32,345 nt of DNA from Tropicibacter alexandrii (GTDB taxonomy: Bacteria; Pseudomonadota; Alphaproteobacteria; Rhodobacterales; Rhodobacteraceae). This document shows positions 14,930 through 21,863 of this stretch, piece after piece; the first letter of the stretch is position 1; the number at the start of each line of letters is the position of its first letter. The notes under the pieces are model-generated. The model was not told where the DNA came from and searched no databases. It saw only the letters and a program-made list of their open reading frames with translations. The stretch lies in the NCBI RefSeq assembly GCF_003667315.2, contig NZ_RCTZ02000031.1, forward strand, positions 1 to 32,345. Direction: 5' to 3'. Position numbers and translations under genes: made by a program.

Positions 14930-15910
14930 TCAGTTCCAGATGGCCTCGTACTCCCAGCCCTCCGGGAACCCGGCTGTCTGCGGACGAATTTCGTAAGGGA
15001 GGTCTTGGGTCAAGATCTTGTCGCGAAGACGGATGTGCCACCTGGTGCGCGGATAATACTGCCGCAGCATGAAGATCATGATGACGATCGCGCTGTAAAT
15101 CTTTTTCGTGGGCGCATCGTCCCCCATCCTGGGCTGGCGGAGGTGGTCGAGCTGTCCAAATGTCGTTTTTGGGGGAACCCCAGGGCTGTTAACCAAGGGC
15201 TTGTTCCACGTTCGGGCGTGATGTGCGCAGCTGTTGCGGACGTCATTGAGCGCTGTGATCCATGAAGCGAATGTCTTCATGGGGAGGTCCGGGTGAATAC
15301 GCGCCGCGATTGCCATTTTGTTTTTGTCGGACAGGTGGGCGATAATGTGGGTCAGGTTGCCCCAGGTCCATGTCCCAGCCTCGATCCAAATCGGTGGAGG
15401 ACCAAAGTACTTTAGTGAGAAGTGCTTCGCGAAGTCCTCTTTAGAGCTTCTGAAGTGCTGATCCAGTCCGGCTATGAAGAGCTCGAGAGGCGTGCTGCCA
15501 TCTTCGCCCTTTTCGCTGAAGCGATCCTTGTATGAGCGTCTGTCGCGATGCGCATGTGGTCCCAGCTCCCCAAGGACTTCAATCATCGCGGTTCTAACCG
15601 CGATCTCGATGCGCTCAATCGCGTCCAGAAGCTCGATGCGCAAGGTTTTGTCGAAGAGATAGAAGTTGATAGCCTGATCGAAGGACGTACCCTCTTTGAA
15701 CTTGTCGCATCGAACCTTCTGCTCCGTCTCGCCGTCTGGAGTTGGGATCGGGCAGAAGTCACGATAAGGATACCCAAACGCGCTGAGTCGGTAGTATCCG
15801 ATGCGGTGCAGGGAGCGCTCGGCATGGCCTCGGTCAGGGATTTCCATACCCCTCATCAACATGATGTCGATGCATTCATCGATCGACTTGTGCTGCTTGA
15901 GGTACTTCAA
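14930..15910 (-). CDS. Abi_2 (AbiD/AbiF-like) HEPN protein
   Basis: This is a 326-aa soluble protein of the Abi_2 family, which includes lactococcal AbiD and AbiF phage-abortive proteins. The N terminus has the family pattern 'L...RGMEI...A...L..IGYYRLSAFGYPYR' (about residues 15-50). The C-terminal half holds R225-N-S-C-A-H230 in LNDVRNSCAHHARTWN, the R-x4-H motif of HEPN ribonucleases, so an RNA-cleaving effector is likely. The start is TTG at 15910, since the only earlier in-frame option before a stop is CTG; neither has a clear ribosome binding site. A near-consensus promoter (16004-16031) points at it. It is convergent with the GHKL-nuclease gene. Confidence 0.85.
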   Translation of the reverse strand: MKYLKQHKSIDECIDIMLMRGMEIPDRGHAERSLHRIGYYRLSAFGYPYRDFCPIPTPDGETEQKVRCDKFKEGTSFDQAINFYLFDKTLRIELLDAIERIEIAVRTAMIEVLGELGPHAHRDRRSYKDRFSEKGEDGSTPLELFIAGLDQHFRSSKEDFAKHFSLKYFGPPPIWIEAGTWTWGNLTHIIAHLSDKNKMAIAARIHPDLPMKTFASWITALNDVRNSCAHHARTWNKPLVNSPGVPPKTTFGQLDHLRQPRMGDDAPTKKIYSAIVIMIFMLRQYYPRTRWHIRLRDKILTQDLPYEIRPQTAGFPEGWEYEAIWN

Positions 15911-16003
15911 TGTTGATACGGCGATGTCCAGAAATTAGAAGACCGGGCTGTAACGAGGCGACTGAGGCCAGGTCAGGGAGCACCGGTCATAAGGCAATAA
16001 TGT

Positions 16004-16031
16004 ATAATAGTGTCCGCGCTGACGATGTCAA
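16004..16031 (-). promoter_or_regulatory. Sigma-70-like promoter for the Abi_2 gene
   Basis: On the minus strand, TTGACA (16031-16026) and TATTAT (16009-16004) are 16 bp apart. It is the best consensus match found near a gene start here, and leaves a leader of roughly 85 nt before the TTG codon at 15910. Confidence 0.72.
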
Positions 16032-16397
16032 CATTGTAGACGGGGCACCGAACGGTGAGGCAACGCGGGATGTCAGTTCGGTGCGCCGAGACTTGATCAT
16101 GGCTGCGCTTTGCGGCCATTGGAGCCAATTACAGCGAACTTCCGCTACCCGCCCATTACATCGAATGCTTGGACAAGTAATCCGTATAGTCGGTAGCGGC
16201 GTCGCCAGCACATCAACCCTGGCCAGAGCCTTGCGGCCTCCCCAGCTCGGCTTCGCGTGTCGCAGGGGAGAACGGCCCTTCGGTCCGTCGCGCATTCGGC
16301 CATGCGGCCTCACCGCGGCGTTGCGCCCGGCATCCCGGTTTGCCCGCCTCGCGAGCACGTCCCTCCCCGGTCGCTCCGCCGGATTGCGCTCTGGTCT

Positions 16398-16418
16398 GTT
16401 TTGGCCTTAGGCCAAAAC
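16398..16418. repeat. 21-bp palindrome
   Basis: GTTTTGGCC, centre TTA, GGCCAAAAC: both 9-bp arms match perfectly. No T-run follows, so it is more likely a protein-binding site or extruded hairpin than a terminator. Confidence 0.75.
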
Positions 16419-16458
16419 GATCCCGCCACTCCATCCGTCTCCCGCGTCCGGTCGGGCC

Positions 16459-16483
16459 GTTTGCCTGCTCGGGTCGGGCAAAC
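16459..16483. repeat. Hairpin GTTTGCC / GGCAAAC
   Basis: GTTTGCC (16459-16465) pairs with GGCAAAC (16477-16483) around an 11-nt loop, 40 bp after the 21-bp palindrome. Confidence 0.6.
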
Positions 16484-16770
16484 CTACCGTCAAAACACAC
16501 ACACATGAGCGCGGAAGCATATCCTCCGGATGGCCCCCAAATCAGCCCGCGTCAAGGATCGCAAAACTTTTCGGCGAGGGCGGAGCCGGTGGCGCGGGGC
16601 GGTCCCGTGCGCAAGCGCGCGCAAGTGTCGGGTGCCGCGCGCGGAAAACTTTTGCGCCCGGCAAGCCGGCGGCTACGCCGTCCCTGACCCGGGCAGATTC
16701 GGAAACCAGGCATTCGGCCATGCCCCCACACTCACGTGGTGGCCTTGGAACCGAACACTGGAGACCAGAC

Positions 16771-17700
16771 ATGGCTTACGACACTGCAAACACCTACGAG
16801 ACCATCGAACTTTTCGGACTGACTGAAAAGGACGCGCAGCTGCCGATCCCGGAGGATCACGTTCTGACCGACCACATCGTCCGCGAGAGCTTCGAGGCTT
16901 TGCTCGGCCAGCTGCGCGGGACCGGGCTTGAAGCAGAAATCGAACCGCTGGCCCATGGGCTCGCGACGATCCTGCAGCGCCGCAAGGTGGCACTCGGCAA
17001 GGAGGTCGACCGCACCGCCGACAAGATCGGCGCGCTGGCAAAATCCCACGACGGATCGGAAATCGCCGAGACCGCGCTCGAAGAGGCGCAGGCGCGCTTT
17101 GTGCAACTGCGCGAGATTGTGAGCGCCATCGAGGTGATGAGCGAGGCGGCGGCGGAATGCTACGAGATCGAGACGGGCCACGCCTACATCCCGGCAGCCG
17201 GATCGCGCGCAAGCGTCCGGGCGAAAGAGACCGGGGCGGTCTTCGAGGCGCGGCAGCTGCTGGAGCAGCACGACCGCGAGACTGCCGAGAAGTCGAAAGT
17301 CGAGGGGGTGCCCCTGATCGTCTCAGGCGCCACCGACTGGACCGATGTTGATGTGATCTTCAACACGCTCGACAAGGTTCGCGAACGGATCAAGCAGAAC
17401 CGCAACCAGGAGATCTTCCTCTGCCACAAGGGTGGCAAGCACGGGGCGGAGATGATTGCGGCCCGGTGGGCCCGGGCACGCGGGGTCGCGCAGGCGCGCT
17501 TCGATCCGCGCTGGTCCGCGCACGGGCGGGCGGCACCGTTCAAGTGCAACGACGAAATGCTGGACGACAAGTTCGCGGCGACGGGGGTTGTACTCTTCGG
17601 CGGCAACGGGGTCGCGCTGAACCTCGGGCAGAAGGCGGAAGCGAAAGGTCTGACGGTCATGCGGGTTGCGGACCCGGCGAAGAAGGCTGCGCAGGATTGA
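16771..17700 (+). CDS. DUF2493 (SLOG-fold) protein
   Basis: This is a 309-aa soluble protein. The first 180 residues are helical and charged. The last 130 form a DUF2493 domain of the SLOG superfamily (nucleotide or nucleotide-derivative binding), with the pattern LIVSGATDWTDVDVIFNTLD (residues 182-201), IFLCHKGGKHGAEMIAARWA (215-234), and the end strand VVLFGGNGVALNLG (273-286). DUF2493 genes are standard passengers of alphaproteobacterial conjugative plasmids; their role is not known. I chose the ATG at 16771, which gives the family-like N terminus, over a TTG 51 nt upstream. A terminator follows at 17708. Confidence 0.85.
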   Translation: MAYDTANTYETIELFGLTEKDAQLPIPEDHVLTDHIVRESFEALLGQLRGTGLEAEIEPLAHGLATILQRRKVALGKEVDRTADKIGALAKSHDGSEIAETALEEAQARFVQLREIVSAIEVMSEAAAECYEIETGHAYIPAAGSRASVRAKETGAVFEARQLLEQHDRETAEKSKVEGVPLIVSGATDWTDVDVIFNTLDKVRERIKQNRNQEIFLCHKGGKHGAEMIAARWARARGVAQARFDPRWSAHGRAAPFKCNDEMLDDKFAATGVVLFGGNGVALNLGQKAEAKGLTVMRVADPAKKAAQD

Positions 17701-17707
17701 AGAGAGG

Positions 17708-17731
17708 GGGTCGCGCTTGGCGCGGCCCTTT
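17708..17731 (+). terminator. Intrinsic terminator of the DUF2493 gene
   Basis: GGGTCGCGC (17708-17716) and GCGCGGCCC (17720-17728) form a 9-bp stem with one G-T pair and a TTG loop. A short TTT tail follows, 8 nt after the stop codon. Confidence 0.75.
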
Positions 17732-18238
17732 CGTCATGTCTCATGGCGCGTGCGGTCGGTCACGCGTGATCGGTAGTCTGCGGCGGCCAGCAGCGTTATC
17801 CCTCTACCCGGTCCGTCAGAGTGCGGCCCATCCGCATCGGTACGGGCTGGGGATGGTACGCACCTCACGCACATCGAAAGCAGCGCAATACGCGAGGGGT
17901 CGAGACGTCGCATATGAGGCTGAACACCTGCACGTCCCTCGGGGCGTGTTTCGGAACATCGCATCCACGCGGGCGGGCTCCGTCAGCACCCCGGCCAGGA
18001 TCGGCGGGACGCGGACGCGGATGGTGGCGGCTGCGTGTTGGCAAGGGTCATCCGGATCACTCCTTTTTGCTCATAGATGTGGATCGCACGGGGTCGGCCC
18101 AATCGTGCCCTCAGCTCACGCTTCGGCAAGCACAAATACGGCTTCCACGGCTGGCCGCGGACCCTCCGCATTTGCGCTTGCGACCGGACCTGTTGCCCCC
18201 GTGCTGGGTGATCCCCATCGCAACAAGGAGTAACCCAA
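17732..18238. other. Non-coding stretch, nothing recognised
   Basis: About 500 bp without a convincing gene. A long open frame does run through it, but its translation is Arg/Pro/His-rich with no family resemblance and it overlaps the small gene at 18239. An AAGGAG site at 18225-18230 serves the gene at 18239. Confidence 0.5.
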
Positions 18239-18445
18239 ATGACCAACCACTACGTCGCCACCGTCCCCGTCAAGTTCACCGATACCGATGGCCAGGAGCG
18301 CACCCGTTTTCAGCGCGTGGGTGCGATGTTTCGCAACACCCGCAACGGGGATGGAACGGAGTTCTTCAGCCTCAAGCTCGACTTCCCGGTCGCGGTCTCG
18401 GAGCTGGTGATGTTCCCACCGAGCGCGAAAGATCCCCAGGACTAA
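18239..18445 (+). CDS. Small conserved plasmid protein, unknown function
   Basis: This is a 68-aa soluble protein, residues MTNHYVATVPVKFTDTDGQE at its start and LKLDFPVAVSELVMFPPS near its end, predicted to be mostly beta strand. The ATG has AAGGAG about 8 nt upstream, which is the strongest ribosome binding site in this part. A strong hairpin lies 16 nt after the stop. Similar short proteins accompany DUF2493 genes on rhodobacterial plasmids as far as I recall. Function is unknown. Confidence 0.72.
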   Translation: MTNHYVATVPVKFTDTDGQERTRFQRVGAMFRNTRNGDGTEFFSLKLDFPVAVSELVMFPPSAKDPQD

Positions 18446-18461
18446 ATCCTCTGACGAGGAT

Positions 18462-18492
18462 GGGCCGCCCCAGGACGATCTTGGGGCGGCCC
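18462..18492. terminator. Strong 11-bp hairpin after the small gene
   Basis: GGGCCGCCCCA (18462-18472) and TGGGGCGGCCC (18482-18492) pair perfectly around a 9-nt loop. There is no T-run, so it may be a factor-assisted terminator or the first arm of the transfer-origin structure. Confidence 0.6.
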
Positions 18493-18493
18493 G

Positions 18494-18510
18494 ATCCCTG
18501 TTCCAGGGAT
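18494..18510. repeat. Inverted repeat ATCCCTG / CAGGGAT
   Basis: Seven-bp arms (18494-18500 and 18504-18510) with a TTC loop, immediately after the larger hairpin. Confidence 0.6.
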
Positions 18511-18638
18511 GCCGGTCCCTGCGCGTTCAACGGACGCACTCCGCCCGGAATGATCAGGCCGCGACAGACCGGCCAGTCAGCCTCAAGGGGGCCATCCACA
18601 AAAACCTATCGGCCAGGGCCTCCCGGTTTTTGCGGCAG

Positions 18639-18658
18639 AGATTTGGGGATCCAAATCT
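18639..18658. repeat. Inverted repeat AGATTTGG / CCAAATCT
   Basis: Eight-bp perfect arms (18639-18646 and 18651-18658) with a GGAT loop. It stands out as an AT-containing element in GC-rich DNA. Confidence 0.65.
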
Positions 18659-18703
18659 GGCCCTCCTTGACCCTGCCTGTCCGCCCTGTCGGTGGGGTTT
18701 GCG

Positions 18704-18757
18704 CCCGCCCGCGGTTCCGTCCGAACACATGCGTGTTCGGCCAGAGCCTCGGGCGGG
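18704..18757. repeat. Nested inverted repeats around CCGAACAC / GTGTTCGG
   Basis: The inner hairpin CCGAACAC (18721-18728) and GTGTTCGG (18733-18740) has an ATGC loop. It lies inside an outer pair CCCGCCCG (18704-18711) and CGGGCGGG (18750-18757). A further short pair GTCCGCC/GGCGGAC lies outside both. The nesting would extrude as a long cruciform, as many relaxosome sites do. Confidence 0.65.
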
Positions 18758-18879
18758 GCTGGCGGACGGGACCCCTGGGACAGGTGTCGCTTGGAGGTGA
18801 GGGCGGCAGAGCCGCGTCCCTGCGGGCCGCGGCGTGAAGCGGACACCAAGGCTGCCTGAGCCTGGATGCGACGTAAGTA

Positions 18880-18908
18880 TATAATTGACAGCTTGGTATA
18901 TTATCGTA
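18880..18908. promoter_or_regulatory. AT-rich regulatory patch before mobC
   Basis: This AT-rich stretch contains TATAAT (18880-18885), TTGACA (18885-18890) and TATATTATCGTA (18897-18908). The last is the exact reverse complement of the 12-mer at 5449-5460. The -35 and -10 spacing is poor on the plus strand, so the precise promoter is uncertain, but the shared 12-mer suggests an operator. Confidence 0.45.
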
Positions 18909-18961
18909 AGGTAGGGGCAGCCTTGGTGGAAGGTGGCAGGAAATAGGGGGTCTTTCTTCGC

Positions 18962-19543
18962 ATGTCGCGCTCAAAACGTCTCACAGATGCGGACCGCATG
19001 GAGATCGTTCGCGAAGCTGCGGAAGGCGTTTCCACTTCAGTGCTGGCGGAACGGTTTGGCGTTTCGGTGCGGGCGATCCAGTACACGCTCAAAGCCGATG
19101 CCGAGCGCCAGACGGATGCCGCAATTCCGGTCTCAGCGGTCAGTGTGAAGGTCACGGCTGCGGAGCTTGAGGCGCTCGACGCGGTGCTGGCGAAGGCGGG
19201 GATCGAAAGCCGGGCCGAGGGGCTGCGGCGGCTCATTCAGGCGGCAGGCGGGGTGTTCGTTCCGGACGCGCAGATGGCAGCTGAGATGGCGCGCTACCGC
19301 GCCTCGCTGCACGAGGTCGGCAATGGGGTCGCGCAGATCGCCAAACAGATGACGCAGGCCAATCGGCAAGGGCAGGGGGCCGGCTCGGAGTTCACCGAAT
19401 TGCGCCTCGCACAGATGCGCGGGCTGGCGCGGTTCATCCTGGATTCCGCTGACGAGATCGACCTGCTCCTGCGCCGCCGTCGGGATGCGATGCAGCTGCA
19501 GGCCACGGCCGCGCTGAGGGAGTTTGCGCATGCAGCTGAATGA
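18962..19543 (+). CDS. mobC: MobC-like relaxosome protein with N-terminal HTH
   Basis: This is a 193-aa accessory mobilisation protein. Residues about 7-50 form a helix-turn-helix of the Hin/homeodomain-like type (TDADRMEIVREAAEGVSTSVLAERFGVSVRAIQYTL in pattern). The middle matches MobC-type nicking accessory proteins: VTAAELEALDAVLAKAGIES, RAEGLRRLIQAA and HEVGNGVAQIAKQMTQANRQ. Such proteins bind near the transfer origin and help the relaxase open the DNA. It overlaps the relaxase start by 14 nt, so the two are coupled. The ATG has only a weak upstream site. Confidence 0.85.
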   Translation: MSRSKRLTDADRMEIVREAAEGVSTSVLAERFGVSVRAIQYTLKADAERQTDAAIPVSAVSVKVTAAELEALDAVLAKAGIESRAEGLRRLIQAAGGVFVPDAQMAAEMARYRASLHEVGNGVAQIAKQMTQANRQGQGAGSEFTELRLAQMRGLARFILDSADEIDLLLRRRRDAMQLQATAALREFAHAAE

Positions 19544-21863
19544 TGCCGTCCATGCCGTCACGGGCGAGGTGTTTCGGGATGGCTGGAGCCGCGTCCGGGG
19601 CTCAATGCAGGGGCTGCACGTGGCCAAGCAGACCCAGCTTGTGCGCGCGGCAGCAGGCCACCGGCCAGCGGTCTTCAAGGCGATCCGGGGCGGGGGAACG
19701 CATACCAAATCGCAGCTCGCAAACCAGCTCGATTACCTCACCACCAAGTCCACCCATATCGTGGACAGTAGCGGGTTCCTGGATGGCAAGACGAAGCTCG
19801 AGGCGGGTGACATCAAGGATCTGACCGAGCGCTTTGCCAAGCGGTGGGATGCGGGCTTCAAGCCCAAGCTTGGGCAGACCACCCACATGCTCATGTCCTT
19901 CCCCATCGGCACGCGCGGGGAGGATGTGCGCGACATCGCGACGGATGTGGCCGAGCGGTTCTTCCAGACCGACGCGGGGCATTTCGACTACATCATCGCG
20001 GTGCATGAGGACCGCGATCACCCGCATGCGCATCTGGTGCTGAACCGCCGCTCGCAGGAAGGCGAGTTCTTCTTTCTGGGGCGCAACCACCGCTTCAACT
20101 ATGACGACTTCCGCCTCGCCATGGTCGAGGAGGCCGAGAAGTATGGTGTACGGCTGGAGGCCACGCGGCGGGTGGATCGCGGCGTCGTGCATTACCCAGC
20201 CCGCACCAGCGAGGTCTACGCCGCGAAAGAAGAGGGGCGGGCACCCCGCGAGCGGGAACGTGTGGGGGCCGACCTGACCCGGACTCTGGCGGAGATCGCC
20301 AACACCAGAACCGTCTACCATTCGCTTGCCGCAGAGGCCTCCCGGGAGGCCCGGGAAGACATCGCCGCGGCACTCTTCCGCGCGGGCGAGGTGCTGGCGC
20401 ATGGCGGGCAGGTGGACCGAACAGGAGATGTGTATATGGCCGAGGATCAAAGCTTCGAGGATCTCAGAAGCCTCTATGCGGAAAAGCTCGCGCGGGTGCA
20501 GGGCATGATCGCCGAGAAGTCTGACGCGGAACGTCCCGTGCTGGAAAAACGCCTCATCGAGATCCAGACGCAGGTCCAGCACATGCAGCCTCTCGGTTTG
20601 CGATCGAGCACGCTGTCTGAGGTGCCGTCGGAGGGCGGGGTCTACTCAGAGGCGAATATCGACACCAACCAGCTAGAACGTCTTGCCGAGCCAGGCCTGC
20701 GCTCACGGATCGACGCGGCCCTGCGCGGCACGGGGATCAGCACATCCGAAGTGGTGGCCCGGATCGAGACCGGGGCCTCGAGCGCCGCGCTGGAGCATCA
20801 ATGGATCGCAGATGATCTCTCCAAGGTGGCCGAGGCGCGCGATCTGAACCTCGAACGCCGCGCCGATCTGGAACAGGCGCGCGACATTCTCAACGATGTG
20901 CATGTCACGCTCGGCACGCTCTTGGAACGGGAGAACGTGCTGCGCCGGGATGGCGTCATGGAAGCGGAACCGGTCAGCGAGCGGTTCCATTATCACCGGG
21001 ACGCGGTGCGGGCGATGGAAGGGACAATCCGTCAGGAGATGCGCGCAGACGGCCTGACAGCGCAGCAGATCGAGGACCGGGATTGGGAGGTTGTATCGCG
21101 AGCGGAGCGCCGGATCGAGACGGAGCAGCGCGCGTATCTCGAAGCACACCCGGACCTGCTCGCACGCCCCGGCGATGTGATCGACCGGTCTGAACCCTAC
21201 AGGGAGACCATCACCGATGCGGCCCGCGCCAGCGAGATCACCCGCGAGGTCGACCGGATCATGGAGGGACGCGACGTCCGCACGCCCGTTGCATATGCTG
21301 TCACGGATGACTTGCGCGCGCGCTATCCGGACATGCCGTCCCATCTCGCCCGTGGGCTCGGCGCGACCTATGCGGCCGTCGTCGAGATACGCGACACGGA
21401 GGTCATCAATCAGGTCCGCCGCGAAACCGAGATGCGCGAGGGGCTTGGGGTTGGCACGCGCGACGCACTCCTCGCAGCCCGCGGTGAAACTGCGCCGCAG
21501 TCTGACCGTACCGACCGCCTCGCAGACGAGATTGCGCGTGTTCTGGACCATGAGCGGGCGGGGGAGTTGTCCGCGCCTTTCGAGACCGAGGCGGAGCGGG
21601 ACGCTTTCCGAACCGAGATCGCGCGGGTGCTGGATGACCGTCAACTTGAGCGGCTCACATCCGGCGATGCCGATGCGCTGGACAAGGTTCTCGAGGACCG
21701 CCTCGACCGGCTCTATGTCGCCAAGGTCTATCTGCAATCCGATGCCGCGACGGCCAATACGGAGGCCTTGCGCCAGGTAGTCGATGATCTTGCCGACACC
21801 GAATACGAAAAACACCGCGCGACAGACGTGGATGGCGAGACCGAGCGGGGTCAGGTCCATTGA
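19530..21863 (+). CDS. virD2: VirD2/MOB-P-type relaxase
   Basis: This 777-aa relaxase would nick one strand at the transfer origin and pilot it through the secretion channel. I chose the ATG at 19530 inside mobC; a TTG six bases earlier is also open. The N-terminal 200 residues hold the nuclease: candidate catalytic Y69 in QLANQLDYLTTKS, H119 in TTHMLMSFP, and the metal-binding histidines in HEDRDHPHAHLVLNRR (H159, H164, H166, H168). The remaining 550 residues are acidic, helical and repetitive in feel (many E/R/A), and may contact VirD4. The stop overlaps the virD4 start. Confidence 0.93.
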   Translation: MQLNDAVHAVTGEVFRDGWSRVRGSMQGLHVAKQTQLVRAAAGHRPAVFKAIRGGGTHTKSQLANQLDYLTTKSTHIVDSSGFLDGKTKLEAGDIKDLTERFAKRWDAGFKPKLGQTTHMLMSFPIGTRGEDVRDIATDVAERFFQTDAGHFDYIIAVHEDRDHPHAHLVLNRRSQEGEFFFLGRNHRFNYDDFRLAMVEEAEKYGVRLEATRRVDRGVVHYPARTSEVYAAKEEGRAPRERERVGADLTRTLAEIANTRTVYHSLAAEASREAREDIAAALFRAGEVLAHGGQVDRTGDVYMAEDQSFEDLRSLYAEKLARVQGMIAEKSDAERPVLEKRLIEIQTQVQHMQPLGLRSSTLSEVPSEGGVYSEANIDTNQLERLAEPGLRSRIDAALRGTGISTSEVVARIETGASSAALEHQWIADDLSKVAEARDLNLERRADLEQARDILNDVHVTLGTLLERENVLRRDGVMEAEPVSERFHYHRDAVRAMEGTIRQEMRADGLTAQQIEDRDWEVVSRAERRIETEQRAYLEAHPDLLARPGDVIDRSEPYRETITDAARASEITREVDRIMEGRDVRTPVAYAVTDDLRARYPDMPSHLARGLGATYAAVVEIRDTEVINQVRRETEMREGLGVGTRDALLAARGETAPQSDRTDRLADEIARVLDHERAGELSAPFETEAERDAFRTEIARVLDDRQLERLTSGDADALDKVLEDRLDRLYVAKVYLQSDAATANTEALRQVVDDLADTEYEKHRATDVDGETERGQVH

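Larger units (their letters stand above)
15911..16770. other. 860-bp non-coding region with hairpins
   Basis: No credible gene is seen. The left 130 bp carry the Abi promoter. From about 16200 the DNA becomes very GC-rich and contains a 21-bp palindrome (16398-16418), a second hairpin (16459-16483), a CA-rich run and the sequence CATATCCTCC (16518-16527). Open frames here run on both strands with Arg/Pro/Ala-rich translations, as expected by chance in such DNA. It could hold a transfer, replication or partition site. Confidence 0.5.
18446..18961. other. 516-bp hairpin-rich intergenic region before mobC
   Basis: No gene is seen. The region contains four perfect inverted repeats in 280 bp (annotated separately) and an AT-rich regulatory patch directly before the mobilisation genes. 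By position and structure it is the best candidate for the origin of transfer. I did not find a clear copy of the MOB-P nick consensus (YATCCTG) in it. Confidence 0.5.

Noticed and set aside
14626-15041. Minus-strand open frames between the GHKL-nuclease and Abi genes
   Set aside because: They overlap the ends of both well-supported genes and have no ribosome binding site; treated as non-coding spacer.
17821-18837. 338-codon plus-strand open frame across the intergenic regions
   Set aside because: It would cover the small gene at 18239 and the hairpin cluster, and its translation is Pro/Arg/Gly-rich and low in complexity. The small gene has a better ribosome binding site.
18885-18890. TTGACA as a -35 box for mobC
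   Set aside because: No -10-like hexamer lies 15-19 bp downstream; the AT-rich hexamers are too close. It is kept only as part of a regulatory patch.
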